NCBI GenBank assembly: GCA_003151595.1
Contig: PLXW01000146.1
Coordinates: 12,555-26,269, forward strand
Source of the DNA: Myxococcales bacterium
Lineage (GTDB): Bacteria > Myxococcota > Polyangia > Polyangiales > Polyangiaceae
Direction: 5' to 3'
Length of the DNA stretch: 13,715 nucleotides
Shown: piece by piece, positions 6,357 to 13,715 of the stretch
Layout: every line of letters starts with the position of its first letter
How positions within the stretch are numbered: position 1 is the stretch's first letter
Program-made: the position numbers and the translations under genes
Notes under the pieces: model-generated
What the model saw: only the letters and a program-made list of their open reading frames with translations
The model's database searches: none
What the model was told of the DNA's origin: nothing

Positions 6357-6938
6357 GTGTCTACGCCGCACGGTCATCTCAAGGGGAGCATGTTCCTCTC
6401 CACCTTCGCGTTCATCGAGCACCGCTTCGGGCTCCAGGCGCGCGACGCCGTGCTGCAGCGCCTCCCCGACGCCGACCGCGAGATCCTCAGCGGCATCGTG
6501 CTCCCGATCACCTGGTATCCGCTGGCGCCATTCGGGCGCCTCCTTCGCGTGATGGACGGGGAGCTCGGGCGCGGAGACTTCTCGCTCATCGTCGAGCGGG
6601 GCGAATGGACGGCGACGCGCGATCTCCACACCCTGCGGAGAGCCGTGCTCAAGTTCGTGACCATCCCGTGGGTGATCACGAAGGGCGCTTCGCTGTGGCC
6701 GCAGTTCCACGACACGGGTCGATGGGACGTGAAGCAGCTGACGCCGTCGCACGCCGTGGCCGAGCTGCACGATCTCGGCGTGGTGGACGACGCGATCTGC
6801 TCGAGCCTTCGCGGCTGGATCTTCGGGCTCGCGAAGCTGCCGGGGACGAACAAGGTCGACGTGCGTCACTCGGCGTGTCGCGCGAAGGGGGACGCGGCGT
6901 GTGCGTTCGAGGTGACCTGGCACGACCGCGACGCGTGA
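6357..6938 (+). CDS. DUF2378/TIGR02265-like myxobacterial protein
   Basis: A 193-residue soluble protein. It starts near a 'KGSMFLSTFAFIEHRFG' segment (9-25), then LQRLPDADREILSG (33-46), a WYPLAP motif (53-58) and LGRGDF (70-75). It ends with 'VDVRHSACRAKGDAACAFEVTW' (about 167-188), a Cys-containing end like that of V4R-type and DUF2378 proteins ('H..C.arGd..C.f...w'). This overall pattern resembles the Myxococcales-restricted TIGR02265/DUF2378 group, whose function is unknown; the assignment is from memory and moderate. The start is GTG at 6357. ATG at 6390 is an alternative with AAGGGG three bases upstream, but starting there would remove the KGS segment. It is divergent from the four-helix membrane protein and ends tail-to-tail with the methyltransferase, with six bases between the stops. 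Confidence 0.72.
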   Translation: MSTPHGHLKGSMFLSTFAFIEHRFGLQARDAVLQRLPDADREILSGIVLPITWYPLAPFGRLLRVMDGELGRGDFSLIVERGEWTATRDLHTLRRAVLKFVTIPWVITKGASLWPQFHDTGRWDVKQLTPSHAVAELHDLGVVDDAICSSLRGWIFGLAKLPGTNKVDVRHSACRAKGDAACAFEVTWHDRDA

Positions 6939-6944
6939 GTGCGG

Positions 6945-7802
6945 CTACGGCGGGAAGCCGATCGACTGGCGCGCAGCGGAGTACGACGGCGTGCGTGCCC
7001 CATTGGCGTCGCGGATGACGAGCGGCTCGCGCGGGGAACGCTCGACTGCGCGCACGTCGACATGCGCGAGCTCGTAGAGCCCGAGGTGCGGCTCGCGCCC
7101 TTCGCGGAGCACGACGGGGACGGACGACACGACGACCAGCTTCGCGCTCGCGGCGGCCGCGTGCACGCGATCGCGCGCGGCCCACGTGTGGACGATCGCC
7201 ATCACGCCGAGCTCCACGAGCGCGCGCCCGCCCGCGTCCGCGTACCCCTCGACTCCGCCGCGCGTCTCGAACCGACACGGCCCGCGCTGCGGCTTGTCGC
7301 TGACGACGCCGTCGCTCTCGTCGAAGTACGGCGGGCTTCCGGTCACGAGATCGAACGCGCGCGCTTCGGTCACGATGCTCGCGTCGCGCAGATCGCCGCG
7401 GCGCAGCTCGACGCGATGCCCCGCGCCGTTGAACCGGATCGATCGCGCGAACAGATCGGCGCTCACGCTCTGCGCCTCGACGCCTACGACGCGCGCTTCC
7501 GGATGCGTCCACGCGACCATCATCGCGATCGACCCGATCCCCGCCCCGAGATCGAGCGCGCGATTCACGCGGACCTCGCGCGCTTTCGCGCACGCGGACG
7601 CGAACCACGCGCACAAGAGATCGTCGGTCGAATAGCGATGCCCGTCGCGTCGCTGAAAGATGCGCCACTCGCCGCTCAGCATGTCGAGCGACTCACCGTC
7701 CGCTGGCGCGAGCGTCGGATCGCCGCCGTCGCCGGCAGGGAGCGGCCCGCTCGGCGGAGACCATCGCTCGCGCACGCGGGCGCGTCGCGCGTCGTCGCTC
7801 AT
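6945..7802 (-). CDS. TrmN6-like SAM-dependent methyltransferase
   Basis: A 285-residue class I methyltransferase. RRDGHRYSTDDLLCAWFA (51-68) matches the N-terminal 'dGfrfs.D..lLa.f' segment of the TrmN6/YfiC group (COG4123). SAM-binding motif I is LDLGAGIGSIAMM (83-95), the acidic end of strand 2 is Glu109, and the catalytic motif is SPPYF (156-160) in place of the usual NPPY. Such (N/D/S)PP(Y/F) motifs bind amino groups of adenine or cytosine, so an RNA or DNA base N-methylase is likely; tRNA1(Val) A37 is the family's known substrate in E. coli, but that is not shown here. The first 35 residues are a polar, Gly/Pro-rich extension. ATG at 7802 follows GAGG by six bases and lies 7 bases after the radical SAM stop, so the two genes form an operon. 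Confidence 0.87.
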   Translation of the reverse strand: MSDDARRARVRERWSPPSGPLPAGDGGDPTLAPADGESLDMLSGEWRIFQRRDGHRYSTDDLLCAWFASACAKAREVRVNRALDLGAGIGSIAMMVAWTHPEARVVGVEAQSVSADLFARSIRFNGAGHRVELRRGDLRDASIVTEARAFDLVTGSPPYFDESDGVVSDKPQRGPCRFETRGGVEGYADAGGRALVELGVMAIVHTWAARDRVHAAAASAKLVVVSSVPVVLREGREPHLGLYELAHVDVRAVERSPREPLVIRDANGARTPSYSAARQSIGFPP

Positions 7803-7809
7803 TGCGACC

Positions 7810-9669
7810 TCATTCCGACGCGACCACCTTGAGCCGCGTTCGCAGGCCGTGCGTGCTCCCCTCCTGGTCGGGCGTTCGCACGTAGGTCGCCGCCGCTTCG
7901 GACTTCGCGGTCACGGTCTTCCACTCGGCGAGATCGTCACCGAGCGGCCCCGGCAGCGTCGGCTGCGCCGTGCGCTCGAGGAGCTGGAAGTCGTGGCGCA
8001 CGGCGAGATCGAGCGGGAGCTTTCGCGTGACCCCTCCCTGCTTGAACCACGCGCGTGCCGTCTGCACGTTCTTCACGAGCACGTAATGCTGCGGGTCGCG
8101 GCGCGCGGCTTCGGAGAAGTGATCCATCATCCCGTCGAGATCTCCGCGCGCCTTGGCGATGCACGCCAGATGATTGAGCGCGATCCCCGGACACGGATAC
8201 CCGAGCTCGAGCGCGCGACGCGTGTGTCGCTCCGAGTCGTCGAGCTTCCCCGCTTCGTAATACGCCACGGCCACGTCCATGTGCGCCGCGTGGTAATCGC
8301 CGAGGAGCGCCAGCGCCGTCTCGCAATCGCGCACCGTCGGCTCGTACACGCGCTGCAGCCCGTGGTTCGCGCGGAACCAATCGTTGAGCATCGCCGTCAC
8401 GTCTTCAGTCGCGTCGAACGGCGTCTTCAGCTCCTGGAAGTCGCCCGTGAAGTACGACTCGCGATCGAGCCACCCCGCGGCCTCGGCGTCATGGAAGTCG
8501 CGCGTGCCGGGGTAGATCGAGAGGCACGAGAAGATGAACTCGTGCGGCTGCGCGCGCTTCAGGAAGCGGAGCGTCTCGGCGAACGTCTCCCTCGTCTCGC
8601 CGCGGTTGCCGAGCATCATGTAGTAGCGGACGCGAATCCCGACCCGCTTGGCCATCTCGGTCGATTCGAGGATCTCATCGGGGGTGATCTTTTTGTCGAT
8701 GGCGTCGAGGATGGCCTGCGATCCCGACTCCACTCCGAGCGACAAACGCTGGCAGCCGGCGAGGCGCATCTCACGCAGGAGGTCTTCACTCAGGAGATCG
8801 ACGCGCGTGTCGCAGCTCCAGAAGAACGACAGCTTCCGATCGCGGATCCCTTTGCACAGCTCGAGGACGCGCTTCTTGTTGGTCGTGAACGTGTCGTCCT
8901 TGATCTGAATCATCTTCACGGGGAGCCGCGCCAGCACGTGCTCGATGGCGTCGAGCGTGTAGCCCACCGAGTTCCCGCGAAAGCCCCGCCCCCACGTCGT
9001 GTCGGCGCCGCAGAAGGTGCATGCCCACGGGCAGCCGCGCGACGTCATCACGATGTGCGTATCGAAGTAGTCATGCGGAGAGGCCAGCGAATCGATGTCG
9101 TGGATCGACGCGCGCTTCGGCCCCACGACCACGCGCGCGCCGTCGCGATACGCCGTGCCGGCGATCCCGACGAGCGGCGCCTTCGCCTCGACGCGGGACA
9201 GGATGTCCAGGAACGTGGCGTCGCTCTCGCCGAGGGAGACGAGATCGATCTGCGGGTAGTGAAGGAGCATCTCCGTCGCCAGCGGCGTCGCGTGCGGCCC
9301 ACCGATCACGATCGGCGCGTTGGGACGGAGCTCGCGAATTCGCGCGGCGACGATCGCCACGCCGCGGCGGTTCGCCGTCCAGCACGACATGCCGTAGAGG
9401 TCGGCGTCGACCGTTCGCAGCACTTCATCGACCCGCGCCCACGGGAACGCCGACAGGTTGATGACCTTGACGGAATGCCCCGCCCGCATCGCCTGCGCGC
9501 CGAGCGCGAAGAGGCCGTAGGGCGTCTGATGGAAGTCCGCGTCGAGGTCACCCTCGCGGTAATCGCTGGGGGGACCGTCGGCGCCGAAGTCATAGTCTTC
9601 GCCGGGCACGCCGGACGCGCCGGCCGTCGGGATCTTCCACGGAGGGGGATAAAGGAGCGCTATCCGCAT
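7810..9669 (-). CDS. B12-binding-type radical SAM protein with C-terminal TPR-like region
   Basis: A 619-residue protein. Residues 1-165 resemble a cobalamin-binding Rossmann domain (MRIALLYPP start, VIGGPHATP at 121-129, SLGESD at 145-150), though the classical DxHxxG motif is not seen. The radical SAM domain follows: Cys213, Cys217 and Cys220 (SRGCPWACTFCG) bind the 4Fe-4S cluster that cleaves SAM. QIKDDTFTTNKKR and RLSLGVESGSQAILDAIDK match later conserved strands. After residue 400, helix pairs at about 461-531 (DVAVAYYEAGKLDDSERHTR and NHLACIAKARGDLDG) look like TPR units. The substrate is unknown; relatives do methylations, ring closures and other radical chemistry. I chose ATG at 9669 because it gives the typical MRIALLYPP start; an in-frame TTG at 9681 would add four residues. 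The methyltransferase follows 7 bases downstream. Confidence 0.92.
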   Translation of the reverse strand: MRIALLYPPPWKIPTAGASGVPGEDYDFGADGPPSDYREGDLDADFHQTPYGLFALGAQAMRAGHSVKVINLSAFPWARVDEVLRTVDADLYGMSCWTANRRGVAIVAARIRELRPNAPIVIGGPHATPLATEMLLHYPQIDLVSLGESDATFLDILSRVEAKAPLVGIAGTAYRDGARVVVGPKRASIHDIDSLASPHDYFDTHIVMTSRGCPWACTFCGADTTWGRGFRGNSVGYTLDAIEHVLARLPVKMIQIKDDTFTTNKKRVLELCKGIRDRKLSFFWSCDTRVDLLSEDLLREMRLAGCQRLSLGVESGSQAILDAIDKKITPDEILESTEMAKRVGIRVRYYMMLGNRGETRETFAETLRFLKRAQPHEFIFSCLSIYPGTRDFHDAEAAGWLDRESYFTGDFQELKTPFDATEDVTAMLNDWFRANHGLQRVYEPTVRDCETALALLGDYHAAHMDVAVAYYEAGKLDDSERHTRRALELGYPCPGIALNHLACIAKARGDLDGMMDHFSEAARRDPQHYVLVKNVQTARAWFKQGGVTRKLPLDLAVRHDFQLLERTAQPTLPGPLGDDLAEWKTVTAKSEAAATYVRTPDQEGSTHGLRTRLKVVASE

Positions 9670-9707
9670 GAGCCGGTGCAAAGCCTACGTCGCGCGGGCG
9701 CATCGCG

Positions 9708-9747
9708 CGAATCGATCGGTTTTCGAACGGTTTGGTGTGTCGATTCG
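9708..9747. repeat. Inverted repeat in the divergent promoter region
   Basis: CGAATCGA (9708-9715) and TCGATTCG (9740-9747) form a perfect 8-bp inverted repeat with a 24-base spacer. It lies 39 bases upstream of the radical SAM start on the minus strand. It shares its last base with the next palindrome. It could be a paired binding site for a regulator. Confidence 0.4.
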
Positions 9748-9760
9748 GGACATCTGTCCC
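9747..9760. promoter_or_regulatory. Candidate operator palindrome between radical SAM gene and tolC
   Basis: GGGACA-TC-TGTCCC is a perfect 6+2+6 palindrome, 77 bases upstream of the radical SAM start and 136 bases upstream of the tolC-type ATG. A second overlapping dyad, TCCC-TT-GGGA (9757-9766), follows directly. Dyads of this size often bind dimeric repressors. Which regulator would bind is unknown, as none is encoded in the window. Confidence 0.42.
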
Positions 9761-9896
9761 TTGGGAGACCCACCCGCCTGGCATGCGCGCTAGAGACCAG
9801 CGCATGTTTGCCCATTCGAAACCTCGGTCACACTAGACTCGTACCCGTGGCGTGCTTGTTGCGACACTTCGCCTTCTTCGATCGCCGACGCTACCC

Positions 9897-11219
9897 ATGA
9901 ACCCGTCTCACCTTGCGCTGGTCCTGCCTGTCATGATGCAAGCCGCGCCGCCTGCGGCGCCCGCGAGCGGGAGAATCCTTCATCTCGACGACGTGGTGCA
10001 GATTGCACTCAAGTCCCAGCCGCTCATGCACGAGGCGCGGGCGCAGACCGAGGGGGCGATCGGAGTCTCGCAGCAAGCCCGCTCCGGATTGCTTCCTCAA
10101 CTGACGGGGAGCGCGCTCTACGAACGGACGCACTCGGCGGTGACGCTCAGTCCGGGTACGGGCACGGGATCTGGCGCGGCGCCGAGCAACGTCGGCGTCG
10201 CGACGTCGACGCACGACATCTTCTCGCTCAGCGCGAACGCGACGCAGCTCCTCTACGACTTCAATCAGACGCCTGACAAGCTCCGCGCGGCGAACCGCAG
10301 CGTCGACTCGTTTCGCGCCAGCGAACGCACGACCGAGCTACAAGTCCTGCTCGGCGCGCGCCGCGCGTTCTTCACGGCGCGCGCGACGCACGCGCTGGTG
10401 CGCGTCGCCGCCGAGACGCTGGCGAACGAGAAGAAGCACCTCACGCAGATCGAGGGGTTCGTCAAAGCGGGCACGCACCCCGAGATCGACGTGGTGCAAG
10501 AGCGGACGACGATGGCGAACGATCGTGTCGCGCTCATCACGGCGCAGAACAACTATGCGATCGCCAAGGCGCAGCTCAATCAGTCGATCGGCGTCGTGGG
10601 CGACACCGACTACGACGTGGCCGACGACGGGCTCGCGCCGATCGAGGGCGAGGAGGGCTCGGACGAGAGTCTCGTGCAGCTCGCGCTGAAGACGCGCCCC
10701 GAGCTCCTCGCGTTCCAGAAGACGCGCGAGGCGGACGAGCTCACGATCAAATCGTTCAAAGGGGCGTACGGCCCCACGCTGTCGGCGCTCGGGAGCGCGG
10801 GAGCGTCGGGGCTCGCGCTCGATTCGCTGACGCCGAACTGGGCCGTCGGAGCGCAGCTCTTGTGGCCCGTGTTTCAAGGCGGGCTGACGACGGGCCAAGT
10901 GCATCAGGCCGAAGCGAACCTGAGCTTCGTCGACGCGCAGCTCGAAGCGGAGAAGCTGCAAGTGCGCTTCGACGTGCAGCAGGCGGTGCTCACGCTCGGC
11001 GCAGCGAAGGCGTCGATCGAGGCATCCAACGAGGCGTTGACCAACGCCAAGGAGCAGCTCCGATTGGCCGAGGGGCGCTATCAGTCCGGCGTCGGCAGCA
11101 TCATCGAGCTCGGCGACGCGCAGGTGGTGGCGACGAACGCCGCCGCGCAGGTGGTTCAAGCCGACTTCAATCTCGCGACGGCGCGCGCTCAGCTACTCAC
11201 CGCGCTCGGAAGGCCATGA
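9897..11219 (+). CDS. TolC-family outer-membrane efflux factor
   Basis: A 440-residue outer-membrane factor of the TolC/NodT type. A hydrophobic start with an Ala/Pro-rich stretch (about 6-24) acts as signal peptide. Two repeated halves follow, each with long coiled-coil helices: VVQIALKSQPLMHEARAQTE near the start, ATQLLYDFNQTPDKLRAANR (strand-helix junction), and LRLAEGRYQSGVGSIIELGDA near the end, a typical TolC repeat motif. It would form the trimeric channel through the outer membrane for the RND pump encoded next. The start is uncertain: ATG at 9897 is used, but an in-frame GTG at 9852 adds 15 residues with two arginines and would give a more basic signal-peptide front. Neither has a clear ribosome binding site. 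The stop overlaps the adaptor ATG as ATGA. Confidence 0.92.
   Translation: MNPSHLALVLPVMMQAAPPAAPASGRILHLDDVVQIALKSQPLMHEARAQTEGAIGVSQQARSGLLPQLTGSALYERTHSAVTLSPGTGTGSGAAPSNVGVATSTHDIFSLSANATQLLYDFNQTPDKLRAANRSVDSFRASERTTELQVLLGARRAFFTARATHALVRVAAETLANEKKHLTQIEGFVKAGTHPEIDVVQERTTMANDRVALITAQNNYAIAKAQLNQSIGVVGDTDYDVADDGLAPIEGEEGSDESLVQLALKTRPELLAFQKTREADELTIKSFKGAYGPTLSALGSAGASGLALDSLTPNWAVGAQLLWPVFQGGLTTGQVHQAEANLSFVDAQLEAEKLQVRFDVQQAVLTLGAAKASIEASNEALTNAKEQLRLAEGRYQSGVGSIIELGDAQVVATNAAAQVVQADFNLATARAQLLTALGRP
11208..11213 (+). promoter_or_regulatory. Ribosome binding site of the adaptor gene
   Basis: GGAAGG inside the last codons of the tolC-type gene. It lies only two bases before the ATG at 11216 but eight bases before the in-frame ATG at 11222, which argues that translation may begin at 11222 (two residues shorter). 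Confidence 0.45.
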
Positions 11220-12547
11220 CGATGGAGACGGATTCGCGGGTGAACCCGCACGAAGAGATCGCCGACAAGCCGGGCGTGAAGTCCGGAGGGCACACCACGC
11301 GCTGGGTGTTCGTAGGGATCGCCGTGCTCGCGATCGCCGCCGTCGTCTACGTGATGCGCACGCGTCAGAGCGCGACCGCGGGAGGCGCTGCGGCCGCGCC
11401 GACGGATCGCCCCGTCCCGGTGACCGTCGCCGCCGTCGCCGAACAAGACGTCCCCATCTGGCTCGAAGGGCTCGGCACCGTGACGCCCATCGCCACCGTC
11501 AACATGAAGACGCTGGTGGACGGCCCGCTCATGAGCGTGAACTTCAAGGAAGGGCAGCTCGTTCACAAAGGCGATCTCCTCGCGCAGGTCGATCCGCGTC
11601 CGTTCCAGATCGCGCTCCACAACGCCGAGGCGGCGCTCACGCGCGACTCTGCGCAGCTGCGCGAGTCGAAGCTCAACCTCGAGCGCTACCGGTCGCTTCG
11701 CGTGCAGAACTTGATCGCGCAGCAGCAGGTCGACGATCAGCAAGCACTGTCGGATCAGTACACAGGCACCACGCAGTCCGATCAGGCGGCGATCGACGCG
11801 GCGAAGCTGAACCTCGAGTACTCGCGCATCGTCTCGCCGATCGAAGGGGTGACGGGCGTGCGCTTGATCGATGTGGGGAACATCGTTCACGCCGCGGATC
11901 AGACGTTCGTGGTGGTCATCACGCAGATCGATCCCATGGCCGTCCTCTTCACGCTCCCCGAAGACGACCTGCCGCGCGTACAGACCGCGATGGCCAAGGG
12001 GAAGATCGCGGCGGTGGCGTTTGGCCGCGACGGGCAGACCAAGCTCGCCGAAGGGGAGCTCGGGCTCATCGACAACCTGGTGAACACGACGACGGCCACG
12101 ATCCGCTTGAAGGCGTTCTTCCCGAACAAGGAACGGATGCTGTGGCCGAGCGAGTTCGTGAAGACGCGCTTGCTGCTGTCGACGCGCAAGGACGCGATCA
12201 CGGCGCCCGCGACGGCGATCCAGCGCGGGCCGAACGGGACGTTCGTCTACGTCGTCGGCCCGGGCGACACGGTGAGCGTGCGACCGGTCGACGTCGCGCT
12301 CACGCAGGGCGATATGGCGATCTTCGCGAAGGGGTTGCAGGTCGGCGACCGCGTCGTGACCGACGGCCAGAACCAGCTGAGGCCCGGCGCGAAGATCAGC
12401 ACGCGCGACGCGAAGGCTGCCGCATCGGCGTCCGCGACCGTCCCCTCCGCCTCCCCGAACATGGACCCGCCGGCGGGGTCCGCGGCTCCTTCGAAGTCGA
12501 TGCCGGGCCCTAGCGGCTCCGCCTCGGCGAACGGACACACGCCGTGA
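11216..12547 (+). CDS. RND periplasmic adaptor (MdtA/HlyD-type membrane fusion protein)
   Basis: A 443-residue membrane fusion protein. A cytoplasmic tail (1-29) is followed by one membrane helix (about 30-46). The lipoyl/barrel-sandwich half [31 protein letters not shown], a coiled-coil hairpin ([26 protein letters not shown] and on) and the returning half [26 protein letters not shown] match MdtA-type adaptors. The beta-barrel and membrane-proximal domains follow (up to about 390). The last 40 residues are a Ser/Ala/Pro-rich low-complexity tail, unusual for the family. It links the RND pump to the TolC-type channel. The first ATG, 11216, overlaps the tolC stop as ATGA, with ATG 11222 as alternative. 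The stop overlaps the GTG of the pump gene as GTGA, so the three subunits are probably made together. Confidence 0.93.
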   Translation: MTMETDSRVNPHEEIADKPGVKSGGHTTRWVFVGIAVLAIAAVVYVMRTRQSATAGGAAAAPTDRPVPVTVAAVAEQDVPIWLEGLGTVTPIATVNMKTLVDGPLMSVNFKEGQLVHKGDLLAQVDPRPFQIALHNAEAALTRDSAQLRESKLNLERYRSLRVQNLIAQQQVDDQQALSDQYTGTTQSDQAAIDAAKLNLEYSRIVSPIEGVTGVRLIDVGNIVHAADQTFVVVITQIDPMAVLFTLPEDDLPRVQTAMAKGKIAAVAFGRDGQTKLAEGELGLIDNLVNTTTATIRLKAFFPNKERMLWPSEFVKTRLLLSTRKDAITAPATAIQRGPNGTFVYVVGPGDTVSVRPVDVALTQGDMAIFAKGLQVGDRVVTDGQNQLRPGAKISTRDAKAAASASATVPSASPNMDPPAGSAAPSKSMPGPSGSASANGHTP

Positions 12548-13715
12548 GTATCTCCGAGCCGTTCATCCGGCGGCCGGTCGCGACGACCCTCCTGATGATC
12601 GGCCTCCTCTTGGCGGGCCTCGTCGCCTTCCGCACGCTGCCGGTCTCGGCGCTCCCGCAGGTCGACTACCCGACGATCGTCGTCTCCACGACCCTCCCCG
12701 GCGGGTCCGCCGACACGATGGCCTCGAGCGTCACGACTCCGCTCGAGCGGCAGTTCGGGCAGATGCCGTCGCTGGCGTCGATGACGAGCATCTCGAGCTT
12801 CAGCAGCTCGCAGATCACGCTTCAGTTCACGCTCGATCGCAACATCGACGCGGCCGAGCAAGACGTGCAAGCGGCGATCAACGCGGCGTCTAGCCTCCTG
12901 CCGGCGACGCTGCCGGTGCCGCCCATCTACAGCAAGAGCAACCCCGCCGACACGCCGATCCTCACGCTCAGCGTCAGCTCGGACACGATGCCGCTCGATC
13001 AGGTCGACGACTTCGCCGACTCGATCCTCGCGCAGAAGATCTCGCAGGTCTCGGGCGTGGGCCTCGTCACGCTCAACGGCGGCCAGAAGCCGGCCGTGCG
13101 CATTCAGGTCGACCCGGGCGCGCTCGCCGGCTCGAACATGAGCCTCGAGGACGTGCGCCTCGCCGTCGCCGCGCAGAACGTCAACGCGCCGAAGGGGAAC
13201 ATCGACGGGCCGCGCCAAGACTACACGCTGGCGACGAACGATCAGCTCTACAAGGCCGACTCGTTCAAGCCGATCATCATCGCCTACAAGAACGGCGCGC
13301 AGGTGCGCCTGCGCGACGTGGCCAACGTCCTCGACAGCGTAGAGAACGCGCAGCTCGCGGGGTGGGCCGGCGCCAAGCGCGCCATCATCCTCAACGTTCA
13401 GCGCCAACCCGGCGCGAACGTGATCGCCGTCGCCGATCGCGTGAAGGCGCTGCTGCCGGCGTTGAAAGCGTCGATGCCGCAAGGCGTGCAAGTCGACGTG
13501 CTCGGCGATCGAACCGAGACCGTGCGCGCGTCGGTGGAGGACGTCGAGTTCACGCTGGTGCTCACGATCGGCCTCGTCGTGATGGTCATCTTCCTGTTCC
13601 TCAGGAACTGGCGCGCGACCGCGATCCCCAGCATCGCCGTTCCCCTCTCGCTCGTGGGGACGTTCGGCGTGATGTACCTGGTCGGGTACAGCCTCAACAA
13701 CCTGTCGCTCATGGC
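12544..13715 (+). CDS. RND multidrug efflux pump, MdtB/MdtC-type (partial, runs off the right edge)
   Basis: The first 390 residues of an AcrB-superfamily inner-membrane pump. The first membrane helix (about 13-30) follows [15 protein letters not shown], the characteristic RND start. [17 protein letters not shown] (29-45) and [17 protein letters not shown] (58-74) are typical of the MdtB/MdtC branch. The first periplasmic porter domain follows (about 40-335), with [14 protein letters not shown] (107-120) and a VSGVG segment. The second membrane helix begins near 338 ([22 protein letters not shown]). The proton-relay residues of helices 4 and 10 lie outside the window. It uses proton motive force to export substrates through the adaptor and TolC-type channel; the substrates cannot be told from this part. 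The start is GTG at 12544, overlapping the adaptor stop as GTGA. A second RND subunit, as in MdtBC, could follow beyond the window. Confidence 0.94.
   Translation, partial: MSISEPFIRRPVATTLLMIGLLLAGLVAFRTLPVSALPQVDYPTIVVSTTLPGGSADTMASSVTTPLERQFGQMPSLASMTSISSFSSSQITLQFTLDRNIDAAEQDVQAAINAASSLLPATLPVPPIYSKSNPADTPILTLSVSSDTMPLDQVDDFADSILAQKISQVSGVGLVTLNGGQKPAVRIQVDPGALAGSNMSLEDVRLAVAAQNVNAPKGNIDGPRQDYTLATNDQLYKADSFKPIIIAYKNGAQVRLRDVANVLDSVENAQLAGWAGAKRAIILNVQRQPGANVIAVADRVKALLPALKASMPQGVQVDVLGDRTETVRASVEDVEFTLVLTIGLVVMVIFLFLRNWRATAIPSIAVPLSLVGTFGVMYLVGYSLNNLSLM

Noticed and set aside
9808..9839. TTGCCC and TAGACT as a promoter for the tolC-type gene
   Set aside because: The spacer is 20 bases, too long for a sigma-70 promoter, and each box matches poorly.
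7660..9900. 746-codon open frame on the plus strand opposite the radical SAM gene
   Set aside because: Its product is Arg/His/Glu-rich without any domain pattern and lies opposite a gene with clear conserved motifs; such frames are expected in very GC-rich DNA.
11189..13491. Long minus-strand frames (449 and 414 codons) opposite the adaptor and pump genes
   Set aside because: Shadow frames of well-recognised RND genes, with Arg/Asp/His-rich products.

Overview
The window reads as a piece of a chromosome from a very GC-rich deltaproteobacterium, most likely a myxobacterium. The reasons are strong G/C preference at third codon positions, with long antisense shadow frames everywhere; a secreted protease with a MYXO-CTERM-like tail (Cys-x-Cys, hydrophobic helix, four arginines); and a protein resembling the Myxococcales-restricted DUF2378/TIGR02265 group. 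This placement is inference, with no marker gene to confirm it. I see no rRNA, tRNA, insertion sequence, phage gene or CRISPR array, and no gene-free stretch over 300 bases.

Left part (1-4033), all minus strand. Read in the direction of transcription: a VWFA-like lipoprotein, a GAF-GGDEF diguanylate cyclase 22 bases later, a 146-base gap with a hairpin, a YggT-like membrane protein, a DUF2760 protein, and an Hsp70/DnaK-like ATPase whose GTG start overlaps the DUF2760 stop (GTGA) and which runs off the left edge. The spacing suggests two transcription units: lipoprotein-cyclase, and YggT-DUF2760-Hsp70.

Middle (4034-6938). A secreted sedolisin-type (S53) serine peptidase on the minus strand has a conventional ribosome binding site. 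It is followed on its 3' side by a perfect 11-bp inverted repeat that may end its transcript. Upstream lies a small four-helix membrane protein of unknown function, divergent from the plus-strand DUF2378-like protein.

Right-middle (6945-9669), minus strand. A B12-binding-type radical SAM protein with a C-terminal TPR-like region is followed 7 bases later by a TrmN6-like methyltransferase. They look like a two-gene operon. Neither substrate is known, and this pair is the least explained part of the window.

Right end (9897-13715), plus strand. A TolC-type outer-membrane factor, a periplasmic adaptor and an MdtB/MdtC-type RND inner-membrane pump (cut by the right edge) are joined by ATGA and GTGA stop-start overlaps. 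Together they form a tripartite efflux system. The roughly 227-base divergent region between the radical SAM gene and tolC holds nested inverted repeats, including GGGACA-N2-TGTCCC, that look like operator sites. No regulator gene is present in the window.

I found no clear case of a wholly new system. The radical SAM/methyltransferase pair and the palindromic divergent promoter region deserve the closest look.
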